DNA from: Amblyornis subalaris
Lineage: Eukaryota > Chordata > Aves > Passeriformes > Ptilonorhynchidae
Assembly: GCA_018881555.1 (NCBI GenBank)
Contig: JACAXG010000052.1
Coordinates: forward strand, 2,790,001 to 2,854,000
DNA: 64,000 nt
Reading direction: 5' to 3'
Position numbers and translations under genes: made by a program. Shown here piece after piece: positions 49,613 to 62,710 of the stretch; the first letter of the stretch is position 1, and every line of letters begins with the position of its first letter. A model generated the notes under the pieces. It ran no database searches. It was not told the DNA's origin and saw nothing but the letters and a program-made list of their open reading frames with translations.

Positions 49613-50489
49613 GGTAGATGTACCAGGATGGCACAGTCAGGTTTTGGTAGCAGGGGGGGCCACAGAGGTGGCTTCTGTGGGAAGCTGCCAGAAGCTTCCC
49701 CCATGTCCAACAGAGCCAATGCCAGCCAGCTCCAGAATGGACCTGCCGCTAGCCAAGGTTGAGCCAATCACTGATGTTGGTAGCACCTCTGGGGTAACAG
49801 AGTTGAGAAGGGAGAAAAAAACCCTGCACAACGGCAGCCAGGAGAGAGGAATGAGAATACATGAGAGAAACAGCCCTGCAGACACACTGGAGCAGGTGGA
49901 CGCCCGAAGGAGGCTTTAACCCTGTGGGAAGCCCGGAGCAGGCTCCTGGCAAGACCCCTGGAAGAAAGGGTCCACAGTGGAGCAGGTTTGCTGGCAGGAC
50001 TTCAGCAGGGGTCCCATGCTGGAACAGCCTGTTCCTGAAGGACTGCACCCTGTAGGAGAGACTCACACTGGAGCAGTTCACAAGGAATGCTGCTCGTGGG
50101 AAGGCCCCCCTTTTGGGAAGTTTNTGGAGGGCTGTCTCCTGTGGGAGGGGCTCCACACTGGAGCAGTGGAAGAGTGTGAGGGGTCCTTCCCCTGAGGAGG
50201 AAGCAGCGGCAGACACAAAGTGTGATGGACTCACCACTGTCCCCATTCCTGGTCCCCTTATGTCACTTGGGAGTAGGAGGTAGAGAAATCGTGAGTAAAG
50301 TTAAGCCCTGGATGAAGAGAGGAGTGGGGAACAGGAGTTCTTAAGATTTGTGCTTGTTTCTTATTATTGTACTCTGATTTGATTGGTGATATTCATTGGT
50401 GATTGAGGTATTTTTTCCCCAAGTCAAGTCTGTTTTGCCTGCGACATTAACTGCTGAGTGATCTCTCCCTGTCCTTATTTTCACCCCAT
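49613..50489 (+). mobile_element. avian ERVL-type LTR
   Basis: I recognise the text as an LTR family widespread in bird genomes: 'gatggcacagtcaggttttgg', 'gaagctgccagaagcttccc', 'gtccaacagagccaatgcca', then repeated 'cacactggagcag' blocks, 'gaagagtgtgaggggtcctt', 'tactctgatttgattggtga' and 'tgctgagtgatctctccctg'. The positions where I remember a TATA-type motif and an AATAAA are both mutated here (near 49800 and 50390). The 3' end stops abruptly near 50489. No internal retroviral region flanks it. Family name is from memory and needs a repeat-library match. Confidence 0.72.
49889..50166 (+). repeat. decayed tandem repeats of about 45 bp inside the LTR
   Basis: GGAGCAG or its one-base variant recurs at 49889, 49935, 49979, 50021, 50070 and 50160. 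The steps are 46, 44, 42, 49 and 90 bases, the last being two periods with one copy lost. Between the anchors the text 'cctgtgggaag' and 'ctgcaccctgtagga' also recurs in worn form. Confidence 0.75.
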
Positions 50490-52635
50490 NGCAGCACAAT
50501 TTGTGCCCAGTTCAAAAGACTCCTCTGCACACTCTGGAAGAAAAGCTGTTTTGAATTTCAAGTTCACCTTTCTTCATATGCAATTTCCAAGAACAGGACA
50601 CTTGGAAAATTTTGTGTATATGAGATACTCATATTCAGGATAAGGTTAATTTCATGTAACTTTGGATATCTGCAACATAGAAAGTTGTATATGAGCTGGT
50701 TACTTTAGGATGCTGTGGAGTCAACAGAGAAATAAACACTACAGCACGATTCCTCTGCTGAATTCCTCTGAAAATGTCTAGTTTAGGATGAAATTAGTAG
50801 CATGCCCTAAAAGGCTTGGATTTCTGCAATGACTTGGGGTGGGGGTGTCACCAGTGACAAGCTCAGATGAAGACAACTTCTTCAACACAATAGGCTCAAG
50901 GAGAAAATCTAACCTTAATCTATCCAGTTAAAAATTAAAATGTGCTCTTGAAGTAGTGGAAAGTAATAATTAATAGATGAAACCATTATCAGAATCTTCC
51001 TTTATTTCTTTAGTTCNGTTGTGAGGTTGCCTAATCTATAAATTAGCTCAGAGCTGCTATATTCTGAAAAGCTCTTGAGAAACACATTTCTTCATCCTGC
51101 TACTGAAAAGAGTAACTCCACAGTCTGGACCTGAGGTTCTGAATATTTTTTAGCTTTTCTAGTTGAACTGCAAATACCCTCCCTCACCCAACCCCTCCAT
51201 CCTGGTTTAATGCTACTCATCATCTATAAAATTCGTATAGTTATATTCACCTTAGTCGTACTGTGAATATTAAGATCTTAATATGTAGACGTGCTAATTC
51301 TTACCACATTTACATTCCCAAAGAAGTGCTTGAATATATGGATGAAACAGTCAGAGAGGAGACTTAGTGGATCCAGTGGTGAGAGCCATCATTTATTAGA
51401 CTTTCAGAGACAGGATTTCATAGGTTTAAAAATCTGCAGCAGGCTGTCTTTAAGGCATAAATATCTTATTTTGAACCTATCTAACTAACTGCATCCTACT
51501 ATTTTCCTTCACCTTAACCCATTATCATTTGTCTCTTTTAATCTCTGACATGCTGTGTAACTGTCAAATGTTTTCTGCCTTCATGTTATACCNATCAAAC
51601 ACTCTCCCTTCTATCCCTTCCCCCTTCCCCCTGCCAGCCCTTCCATCTGGAATTCCTTGCTGTATGTTCACTCTTTTGATCTGTTCTGTAAAGGTCAAAA
51701 TAATCGTCTGACTTCACAAAGTCAACACCGATTAGTATAAAAACACTCAGATATCTTTCTCAGTCAGTTACCTTCCACACAATTATATATTTTCTTTTTT
51801 TTTTTTTTAAAGCAAACAGCCCTAGCATGTCATGGTACCTCTCCAGAAGAATACTGTAAGAGTCTATAGAGTGCAACACTCTCTTCTGGACTGAATTATA
51901 ACTTACGACAGATTTTTGAACCATCTCTGACGAAGATGGTTTTCTTTGCGTGAAACAAAATTTTTCAGCTCCTCCATGGCAAACACAAATGTCAAGAGTT
52001 CGTTCATTCATTTGTTTGGTCTTCTCCAGGAAAGTGGTCTATAAGCCAATCATTTACACTTTGGCCATCTATTAGCCTTGCAGCCAACAGCTGCTTGGAA
52101 ACTTCATGTACATGATCTGTTTCCAAAGGATATATTTATTAAATTGCATTTATTTCTTCGTTTTCAAGCAAGTCTTTACCCCAAATATTTTTTATCTGGC
52201 TGTATTTTGATTTTTAATTTGCCATATTTTATATTTGTCTATAGTTCCTAATTCAGGGAGGAAGGATATGATTCCATCTTTGAATGATGAATGACTCATT
52301 CTTTGCACGAGAATATATAGTTCCTGGAATGATATATAGTTATCTGAATAGTCTTTTTACCTTTTAAGTCACTTCTACTCACAATGGCTTGAATTTTATT
52401 GGATCTTATTTTTTCTTCATTGTTTTGACATAATATTTTTTAAGGTTTTATGCGCATTTCCTCTGAAATTTCACTATGATATTTTTAAACAAAGGTGTAC
52501 ATGTCTGTAAATATATATCTTTTTGTGGCCTCTTTTAATCCTTCTAAGCAAGATTGCTTTTTATTTTTTTATTTGCTAGTTTTGGAAATTAAAACATTAT
52601 GATGGTGTCTGAGGGTTTTTGCTTTGTTTCCTTTC
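50490..52635. other. non-genic stretch
   Basis: Nothing recognisable. AT-rich with a 15-base T run near 51795-51809 and isolated N bases. Confidence 0.45.
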
Positions 52636-52674
52636 AGTTTAGTTTAGTTTAGTTTAGTTTTATTTTATTTTGTT
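52636..52674. repeat. (AGTTT)n / (ATTTT)n simple repeat
   Basis: Five 'agttt' units pass into 'tattttattttg'. A short T-rich pentanucleotide repeat. Confidence 0.93.
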
Positions 52675-55600
52675 CACTTGTTCAGTCGTTCCTGCAGCGA
52701 TGTGCCTTATAATCCCTGGTACAAAGTAGTCCTTGGACAGCATTGCTTCACTCCAGGACCTGTGTGCAGATCAGGATGGCCAGTTGAGCATTTCCTCAGT
52801 AGCTGCCATTTGCTGCAGCCACTCACCTGATGGCTAAAAATTAAGTCTCTGCATCACACCTGGAAGAAAGATTTACCCAGATCACACAGAGGTAATTAAC
52901 ATCTTTCATTATGACTGTGTTCCCGTCCTGAGAGACTCTGATCTCCTAAAACATGNCATGGTCAGGGTTGAGAGGCTACAGGGATCAGCAAAACAGTTCA
53001 AATGTGACATTTCCTGGTTTCACCTTGGAGCTTCATTCCGTGCAGATTCTCTGTTATTTACTGAAATGTAGAAGTTAGCATAAATTAAGCAGTCTTTAAG
53101 AGAGTTGTCTGTGATGAGCTGCCTCTATTAATTCTTCATTCATCTTGCCATATGTATGGGGTTTTTTGCTAATTCAACCTTCTCATATTTACACTAGTGA
53201 AATTAAGCCCATTCAAAAAACATATGGCCACACGGCATAAAATCTTTAACAAAACAAATCTTTATCAAGGGTATCTGGGAACTGTTGGATCATTAATGGA
53301 TCCAGGTTCCCACATTGCATGATAATGACAGAGACCAAATATACTCCAATTAAATCAATATATGGCTGTCACCAATTTTGTGAAAAGAAATTTCGCACCT
53401 TCTATATGACATCTTGAGATCAGCTACTGTGTAAACAACTAACACCAGTATGACTTTGCTCATGACAAAACTCTGGCAGACGGAATTTGCCTAGCACAGG
53501 GAAACTGGCTTGAGCTGTCTCTATTTTCAGGGACAGCTATTTGATTCATCCAAGGACAGACCACACAGACCATCCAGCCTTTCCAAGATATTGCATGCAG
53601 TTATCCATGCAGATGTAATCAAAGCTTGATGCACAGTGACAAAGTAGTAGAGAACGAGCAATTCAATAATAATTGTGGAAGCATCCTCTCATTTTACATA
53701 TCAATCTAAGGCTAGTAGAAAACAATTTCTAAGAGATACTTTTGCTGAAAAAAGATTAATTTTAATGTCAAGAAAAATTTTATCACTCCTAAATCTATTC
53801 TAGTTACCAGAATAACCAGACTGTTAAAATAGCTATATCATCATCATCAAACANCAATGCAAAACTCAACTAGTACGAAAGACATATAGAAGACTTTTAT
53901 GAAACTACTTTATAAAAAGTAAAGNCATCATTTGGTGAATGATGTGTAAATATTCATTTAGGACTTTTCAAAATGCATTGTTTTGAGACCATTACTGCTG
54001 CACACAGCAATAGTTGAACTATTTTATTAACTTTCTCTCCTACAATGCCTCTTATAAGCAACGTACAGATAGGTCCCCTGCACCATGATGTGCTTTGCAA
54101 TTGCACACATGCATAGTAAATGTACAAGACTTTACTGCTTTTCCCGCCTTGTCACACACACATACTTTTGGTTTTTTATGGATCTGCTTCTGCTCCATTT
54201 ATTGCAAAATTCTAGTTGTTAAAGAGCATTATATTTAGAATAATAATACTTCTCAATACATTCACTTAAATATTCCTTAAGTATAAAAATGAATGAGAGA
54301 CATCTGGTTCCAGTGAGACAGGAAATGTCTTCGCTGACATGGGATCATGTTAATTTCAAAAAAGTCCAAGGGTGATCTTGGGAGGTACAGATGAATATAT
54401 TTAATACAGTATCAGAAAAAACTGGTAAAAAACTACAATAAACAACAGAATAGTAGGAAAACAGATAAATAGGGCATAATGATCAATAAGTATCTTGCCC
54501 TCTTTCCCCATACACCTCTGGTTGCACAATAGCCTAAGGAGATGGGCAACATGCTGTTCCAACAGCAGCAGAGCTAGCAAAGCCTCATTTCCTATGGATT
54601 TGAGTCCTGTGCCTCCATATTCTCCTCTGCCCATTTCCTAATCTCCTTGCTCACACCTCATATCCTGATTGCTATCTCTGACATGAAGCACCAGGGCTCT
54701 GCCACTGAAGCCACGGGGTGATGCCCCTGGTGACTGGCCACTCATCAGGTAAATGGAGCAGTTTAGTATTGAATTTGGGCTGAGGCCCTTTCCTGGGGCT
54801 GTCCTTCAGCATTCTTTGTGAACACCATCAGATAGCCCTAGAAGAAGCAGGAAGAAGCCCTTTTAATATATACCCATGCAAGCACTAACACATTTTTGTC
54901 CATTTTTTTGTCCATTATTATTTTAGTTTAGTTGGCTTGGTTCCCCAGTCTGATTCATTGCTAGTTCAAAGGCAGAGAGATAAGAAATACTTTCAGTGGC
55001 ATTGTCAGTTTAAAATGAAAATGCCTGTCATGAGTAGAGACTCAGTTTATGAGTCTACCAAAAGTCAACCACCAGTAGTTATGAAACGTATAATTTTTAT
55101 GAGATCATTACCCCTGTGTCAAATTTGGTAGTGCTTGATCAATTTAAACATTATCAAGAAGAAAATAATGGATGAACTGGCAATTAGAGCACTTAAATCC
55201 ACTTCAGGAAAGTAAGCCATAAATTATACACACAAGCTTATATATGGAGTAGGACTGATAAAGATTAGGTCTTGTCTGCTTCAAAAAGAGCCATCTGAAG
55301 GTGATACACGCTAAGGGGCCTTATTTTCAGTGCTGGAACATGTTTTACTGGCTGTGGTGTGAGGGGACATGTCATACTGAAATTCCACATTTCCCTGTAC
55401 TTAAACACCCTTGCAGTCACCACGAGTAGCAGGANGCTCCACGTTTCTGCCAGCTTTATGTTCTATGTAATGAGGCAAGAAGCTCAAATGAAAGTAAAAG
55501 GTGAAGGTGCTTTTTCTTATACAATACATAGTTGCATTGTGAAATTTGCTCCCTCAAGAAGGCTGGGTGCTAAAGCAATGCCAGATGNTATGACAGATTC

Positions 55601-56290
55601 CAAAGAGCATCAGACATATTCATGCTTCCACCGGTGAGTATTAGATGCAATGGGCTTGACATGTAGCCTGCCTCAGGATATTCCTAAACCAACTGGTGAG
55701 ACAGTATATTCAAGACTGTTCACTCTCATTCCTTTTTAAAAATTATTTCCCTAAACTTCTGTAAGAAGCAGTACCCTGGATGCTGTGTACCTAATGTCTT
55801 CCTTTAGTACGAGCAGTGTTATTTTCCTATGGTTTTGTTGAGGAGTAGGAAACAGAGACTTGTCTCTGTTGCACACTGTTGAGTGGTGAGCCACAAAGGA
55901 GACAGATAAAAATGGTGTACATTATCACTATCCAGTGCTGGCTACACAAGAGAAATGCATTGCCATTCTGCCCCAGGAAAGAGCAACAGCTGCACTGTGG
56001 TTTCCAGAATTACTGAGTTACTGTATTTGAGACTTCAGTTCTTTTATCTCCCTGGCTTGGTGAGGAACAATACACACAAGGGGCTTTAACTGTCTCTGCA
56101 AGACATCCTTTCTGCTGCCACAGACTGGATCACCATTTTCAGAGGGAGGCCTAAGCCTTCCCCTTTTTCCCTGCAGCGCTTGTGGCATTGGGATTCAGGA
56201 TTTCCACTGAACAAGGCAGTGGAAAGAGGAGGTCTTCCTTTTGCATACATGGCATGGTAGGCAGATGATTCAAATTTAAGTTATATGCAT
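52675..56290. other. non-genic stretch
   Basis: No coding frame, RNA gene or repeat family supported. Several isolated N bases. Confidence 0.45.
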
Positions 56291-56338
56291 AAATATGTAC
56301 ATACATATATGTATAAATATATATGTATATACACACAC
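56291..56338. repeat. TA/CA-rich simple repeat
   Basis: 'aatatgtacatacatatatg' then 'tataaatatatatgtatata' then 'cacacac': a mixed dinucleotide tract. Confidence 0.85.
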
Positions 56339-56779
56339 TTTATACAGAAGAACTATATTAAAATAAAGGTTATGAAGAAAAGCTCTTAAAAGTTAGAAAA
56401 TTCTATCATTAATTCTGCANAATGTTTACATATTCAGACCCTCAGGAATTAAAGATAGGTTCATGGGGTTTTTTTCTACAAGATCTTGCCCCATTAAAGC
56501 AGACAGTTACTTTAAAATGATTAAGCAGCTATTTGTTCAATACTTAAAGTTCATTCCCTTGCCCTGAGCTTTATTTACAGCATACTACACAANCTCTGCC
56601 CTGAAAATTTATTAACTTCTTTCTGGGTTGAAGGAGTTCAAAATCTTCCAATAAAAAAATACCCTTTAATCAAAACTAAAACTTTCTATGGCAGACTTTC
56701 AACATAAAGAAATTTCATTCTGAAAAAAGACAGAAAGATAGAAAAAAGGAAACAAGGATAACAGGGAAGAAAGAGGAAG

Positions 56780-56836
56780 AAAGGAAGGAAGGAAGGAAGG
56801 AAGGAAGGAAGGAAGGAAGGAAGGAAGGAAGGAAGG
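56780..56836. repeat. (GGAA)n microsatellite
   Basis: About fourteen uninterrupted GGAA units, flanked on the left by a longer purine-rich run (from about 56725). GGAA is the core of ETS-family binding sites. Confidence 0.97.
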
Positions 56837-58628
56837 CTATTGATTATGCTGTACTTTTTTTAGTATTTTCATTATTGGAACATATTTTCTTTTACCATTT
56901 TAGATTAAATGTACTCATGCACATATATATACATACTTATGAATTAAATACATCTCCACAGATTTGACTTTAATGACAGAAAAAGCTTTTTAAGCTTAAT
57001 TTTTTCCCCAGAACTTTGTTTCAATGAAAGATCAATTTTTTTTTCTGAATTGCAGTGGGGTGAAGCTAACTTCCAGTTTTTATATTTTTCCACATGACCC
57101 AGTAAATCCCATAGAACTTTATTTTGGGGTTTTATGTGTCTTGTTGCTATAGATCTTGACTGTTTTATACTATTAATTAAATTACACAGTGCTTCTATAG
57201 CAGACAGGGATTTTTTGAAGCCTATTTTATAANGGGTCAAGTAAATGAAGGTGAGATGGAATTCTGCTACAACCTGANTGTGCAGGATGAAAAAGAAGTT
57301 CAGAAATGAGAAGACTATTTAAAATTACCTCATAATAATCAACATGAACATTTTCCTAACCATATCTACTTTTCATATACTGGATTAAAAGAAAGCCAAT
57401 GAAGCCAGTGCCAGCTGGAAAGAGAACTTATTATCCCTCTCACTCCCTTTATGGACTATGCCATCATTAAGAAAAGAAATAGTGCAGAGAAATGTGAGGC
57501 AGCATTTCTGCATTAGGTCACAGCAGAACAGTGATGGTTCTCTTGCAAAATCAAAGTGGTAACACTTTGGTACTTGTATTCAGTAATCCATTTTGAATAA
57601 AAAATGGAAATATAAACTGAAACAAACTCTGTGATTGGCCTTCTTTTGTTGCANAATAAACTCTCAGCTTTTCATGCAGTTTGCTGCAGTGTTTGGCAGT
57701 GGATTGTGAACTGCATTTGAACATGAGTGACATTTCTGTTAAGTTTGCTTAAAAGCTTCATCAAACCTAGAACTTTCCCCTCCTACACTCTGTCTGCAGC
57801 GCTGCACACATTTAAGCTGCACAGCTACTTTGTTTAAGCAGCTTTCAAAAGGCACTTTTGCAATAGAAACCCGTAAATATTCCCATAACACTGAGTTTCA
57901 TTTGAATGCTGGAGTTAAACTGGTGTGCAAAATGGGCCATCGGCCCCATCGATTTGACATACCCAATGACAACTGCACAAGGACAAACATGTTAGCGTGG
58001 AAGTCATGGCACCCGTGAACCAGGAGCAAACTGCTTGCAAATGGATTTATTATGAAACAGTATCACTTGATTGCTTCATAGATTACTCCNTGTAGCTGTG
58101 TTCTACTTCGGCTAAGCACTGCTGCCTGGAAAAGCAATTAGGGATTTCTGGATTTGAAACTGTTAATCTATCAACAGGAGGCATGTCTACTTATAGTACT
58201 ATGACTTCAAAATGTATACTTAGGTCTACAGGATCAGGCAGAGAAGCTGAGGGCAAAATACTGTCCTACTCACACCTGATGGAGAAAGAGAAGCCTTGTT
58301 AAGTGTTGTGGCTGAGGTTAGCAGACAGCTTCCTCGCTTGGGTAACACGGTTTGCAGCAGAGACTTCTTACAGTGAACACTGCAGTAAATGAAGCAAGAG
58401 AGAACTGTAGATGCATAAAATGTCTTTTCCAGCTACAAAAGTAAATTCCACAGNGAATCTGGAAAAAGTTTTCACAGGACAGTGGGGGGTGTTTAATCTC
58501 CGAGATTGAAGGTGCTGGGAAGCCACTTTGTTGCTATGGTTAGTCACCCTGGATGAATAGTGACTGACAGGCACAAGGAGGGTGGAAACCAATGAAGCAA
58601 AAGGTTTACTTGGTTTGCTGAAGAAGTC
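56837..58628. other. non-genic stretch with one possible conserved block
   Basis: The part at 57790-58080 is more complex and less AT-rich than its surroundings, holds an uninterrupted plus-strand frame (57830-58018) and contains rare CpG-bearing text (gggccatcggccccatcgat). It might be a conserved non-coding element or an exon without clear splice sites. The rest is featureless. Confidence 0.3.
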
Positions 58629-58643
58629 GGGGGGGGGGGGGGG
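58629..58643 (+). repeat. G homopolymer, 15 bases
   Basis: An uninterrupted run of 15 G on the plus strand followed by 'tggag'. Length in the assembly may be inexact because homopolymers are error-prone. Confidence 0.9.
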
Positions 58644-59734
58644 TGGAGAAAAATTTTTTTCTGCCATTTCACATAGATTACCTTTCAGACACTGGGAGTT
58701 CATCCAAATCTTTCCAGTCAAACAATCTTTATGTAACCTGGATCATCACCAAACCAAAAGCAGAAGGCAATTACAGGGTGAGAGATGTGAAGGCCAGATC
58801 AAAGGAAATGTAACATACAATGCTCAAACTATACAGTGTCACTGTTTCCTTGCTCTTGCTGAAGTTGTCAATATAAAACATTCCCTCTGAGGCATCTGNG
58901 GCCAAAGACAAATTTTACCAGATGATGTTGTCTGACTAGAGGCCTGTTATCAAGTTATGTGTGATTCCTGGTATAGCACAGATGACTTGTTTTGATACAT
59001 TGCTACCATGGAAAAAAACGTAAAATATGCCAGGAACAATTTCCCGCTGATTCCTAACTTGCTCACTGCCTTAATATTTTTTATGAGTCCCTGAAGTGCT
59101 AGAAATGCCAACCTCTGTCCTCCCACCAGGAATAAAATCAGGAACATATAAGCATGGGTTTCTCAAGACCAATTTATTTAGCTAAGGGACACAAAACACA
59201 CCATTTCTGTGATAACTGTAATCCTTTGCAGTGTTGCTCTCTCCCTGGTTCTTGGAATTTGCATTCTCAAGACAGGAGAATAGGATGCTGGTAGAAAAGT
59301 ATCATGCAATCTCTATATTGTAATGGTAAGGTGACATAAGGAAGGAGACAGCCATTCAAACATGTCAGAAAGATTTCTAGGTAATAACAGCAAAAAAAAA
59401 AAAAATAGCAGGAGCAATGAAAATAATTGCTCTTTATCATGAAGGATGAATGCATTATTAGNCCAAAGCTAGTGTACACTTTTCATTAAGTAATTTAAGG
59501 CATTAAAAAAAGTCCAAAATTGTCAAGCAGATATAGATGTCATTTTAGCATGACATAAATTACTGATTCCTCCAGATTCCCCACTCTTAATGAGGGAGCT
59601 TGATTTACAACTTCTTAAAACTCAATGAATTCTGTAAGAGCTTGAAACACTTTTATTAATATGTAAAATGTCTTCAGGTACATGGTTATGATATTCATAT
59701 CTGCACACAAAGCTTGTGGGGAAATTTACCCTGA
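58644..59734. other. non-genic stretch
   Basis: Nothing recognisable apart from a 14-base A run at about 59392-59405. Confidence 0.45.
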
Positions 59735-59823
59735 TATATGTGCTTGGGTGTATACACACACACACACGCACACACACATATATATATATACACATACATA
59801 AGTGTATATATATGTGCTTGGGC
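59735..59823. repeat. (CA)n/(TA)n tract flanked by a direct repeat
   Basis: A CA tract (about 59753-59778) passes into a TA tract and further CA/TA units. The 14-base text 'tatatgtgcttggg' stands on both sides (near 59736 and 59809), so the whole block reads as repeat-microsatellite-repeat. Confidence 0.9.
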
Positions 59824-62710
59824 ACACTGTTTGATCATCCAAGTGAGTTGTGAGATACAGCAGAACTCAGTTACAAGCAATTGATTCCCATCCCCACAAT
59901 TCCCCATGCCTCCTAAACATACCTTGCAATCTAGTATAAAAATGGCCTGGAATTCAGCAGGGCCTGGGACCAGTGCCAGAAACCACGGGATACCCATCCA
60001 TATGGAAATGTGCAGCCACCAATGCAGCACAGCACGGTATAGACGCCTGACATAAATCATAGGTAACATCTAACAGTGCAGGCACAACAGTGGGAGCAGG
60101 CAGAGCAGAGATACATCAGTATGGATACACTGATGTAATTATTATTCCAGAGGGGATTCTGAATGTAAGAAAGCCATTAGATGTGATGACAGCTTCTTTG
60201 TTTTTTCTTACAGAACTTCACCATAATATACAGGCTAAATTTGATTGGAGATGGCAGGATATTTTTTCTGATTATTCCAGGCATTAAATCATAGTCCTCT
60301 GCATGTGTGTGTTTGCTTTCTTCAGTATCATTTCTGTGGATACTAAAGAAAGATATGGATAAATTCTGAGTTAAAATGTAGTAATACATTTATTTTTTCT
60401 TCTTTTTTTTTAACAGCAGAAGAAACTATAAATTATGTTTGGTTTTTGTGAAAATGTCTATACATGTTTATCATAGCATGATTTAGTAAGGGTATTTTCT
60501 TTCTTGTTTAAAATACTGACTTTCTGTTTTATATTAAAGTTTCAGGGTCTTTTCAACAATTTTCTAGAGTGTTCATGAATATGGGTTCCAAGATTATAAT
60601 CTGTGGGGAAGTTTAGAGATTAAACACTGTGAAAGTAATCTAGATGATTATGTGTACACAAGTTTTAAGAAGTTCTACCCTCTATCACGCGATGCAAGAA
60701 GCATCTGCACTTGGATTAAGAACTTCAGCAACATGATCTCTGCACTGATGGAACCAGTTAATTACAGCAAACCTCTAAAGTAATCCAAGGTATTTTAGTA
60801 ACCATATCATTACTTCAGCACTCACAATACCACAATGAGGAGTACCCTGGTGGGTTAAATGGTTGAGGTGACCTTTGTTGTGGACCCTTCACACATGGAC
60901 ATCTAGAAAGATATTGCCCTAATTTTCAGATGCGCTGAGATACCATACTATGAACTGAAAACCATGAGAACTGTCAATTCTCAGCAGCTCTGAAAAACAN
61001 CCCCAGGTGAGACAACTTGGGAATCTCTCTACATAGAGAGAGAGAGTTAAGAGCGCTGTGTCAGAGTGCAAATTATTTGAATGTGAACTGTGTTTCGAAT
61101 CTCTGTTATCTTTTGCCCTGCAAATGATTTAAAACCCAGAGATCTGGACAAGCGACGTTCTAGCACAGGCTAACAACCAACAGCTGCTAAACTATGATTA
61201 TCCTATCAGCACAGAAAAAAAANCCACTATCATTCAGGCAAACACCAGTTTTACCAGTCTGAACCTGAAGAGACCAACAATTCACAAACAGCTGATAGCC
61301 TTCAATCACCTGTAAAGAAAATGTTATGGCTGGCCATTCGACAAAGAGAATGAGTGCCTATAAGAAAAAGGACAACTGGTAATTTTAATGAGTGAATGAA
61401 TGAACATGCTGCATGAATGGAAAATGACCCATATCACCTGCAGAAGTATGGAATTACTCCATGATGTAGGTAGGTAAGTATCTCATGGAAGGGAATTTAG
61501 CATACACTCGAGGATGTTGATCAAATCCTCCAAAGAATGCCCAAGAGCGGTAACAAAATTAAGTCAAAATGGCATACATGAATCTTATTGTTCTGTCTGA
61601 CTTCATACATCCCTTGTGCTTTCTAATTAAGGGCAAACAGGCTCTCAATGTTTTTTAAAATTGTTTTATGTACTTAANTTTTCCCTGGAGAGGTAAATTA
61701 TGCCCACCAGATTAAAGTTCAGAGGAAGGATGTGATTAAATGTTTGAGACTCTATAAAGTGCCAGTACTGGTGCTAATGCCAAGGAAAGATAGATCATAA
61801 GTATCCACTTTTAAGGAGGAATAACATACAGTTTGAATCCAGCAAATGCACCAGAAAAGACAAAGGAAAAAGTCAGTACTGGAGCCTATTCATACTCGGG
61901 AAGCTCAAAAGCACACACGAGCTGCGATTAAAGCAACCCTTAAAAATTNACAGTAATTGCATAATTACAAGATAAATACTTTGAGGTCATATTAAACTTT
62001 TTGCTTGACCCCGAGTTATCACTCTAATTACAGGCATTTCTAACAAAAGGAAGTGTGATATCCTCAAGAGCTTGCAGTCATATCACACAGCTTTAGGCAT
62101 CTGGACACATATATTAGAAACCTATTTCAGCTGCACTTCCTCTACAACTGGTGGTGCAGCTCAGCAAAAATCTGACCAATCAAGAAAAGCTGAGTGGAAA
62201 AATCTGACTAAGGCTGTCCACATCACTTAAAAAATTCATAAAAGTAATGACACTGCATGCCCTGACTGAAAGCTATAGAGATATGGGCATTAACATCTCT
62301 CATGCCTGATTCAGAGCAGCCATCTGAACCTCCTGGGAAACATCCTAACTGGTCTATTCAATGGCATTCTGGCTTAGACTTTCTAGTTCTCTCTGTAGAA
62401 CATTCCACTTTGCATAAATTAAGCATTTATGGGCATATTAGAACTCAAAAGGGCTATGAGTGTCCTCAGATCAAGGAGACCTTTGGTTTGTTTTACATAC
62501 CTTACAGCACATTTTAGCTCCATGGTTATAAAAACTGAAATGGTTCAATTTTTAATTATCTAAGTGATGAGGTGCAACTCCTTGATTTTGTGAAAGGTTT
62601 TGATCCAGCTTGAGAAAACAAAATGTGTAGAAAACATGCTCTCTTCAGAGATTTGACATTTTTAACACAACTTTACAAATATTTGAGGACATTCCATTGT
62701 TGTCTTTCTT
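59824..62710. other. non-genic stretch
   Basis: No gene or repeat family supported. A short 'gagagagagag' run lies near 61036. Isolated N bases. Confidence 0.45.

Noticed and set aside
49749..50246. 165-codon minus-strand open frame
   Set aside because: It lies entirely within the ERVL-type LTR and comes from its GC-rich repeat structure. No coding region is expected antisense to the LTR.
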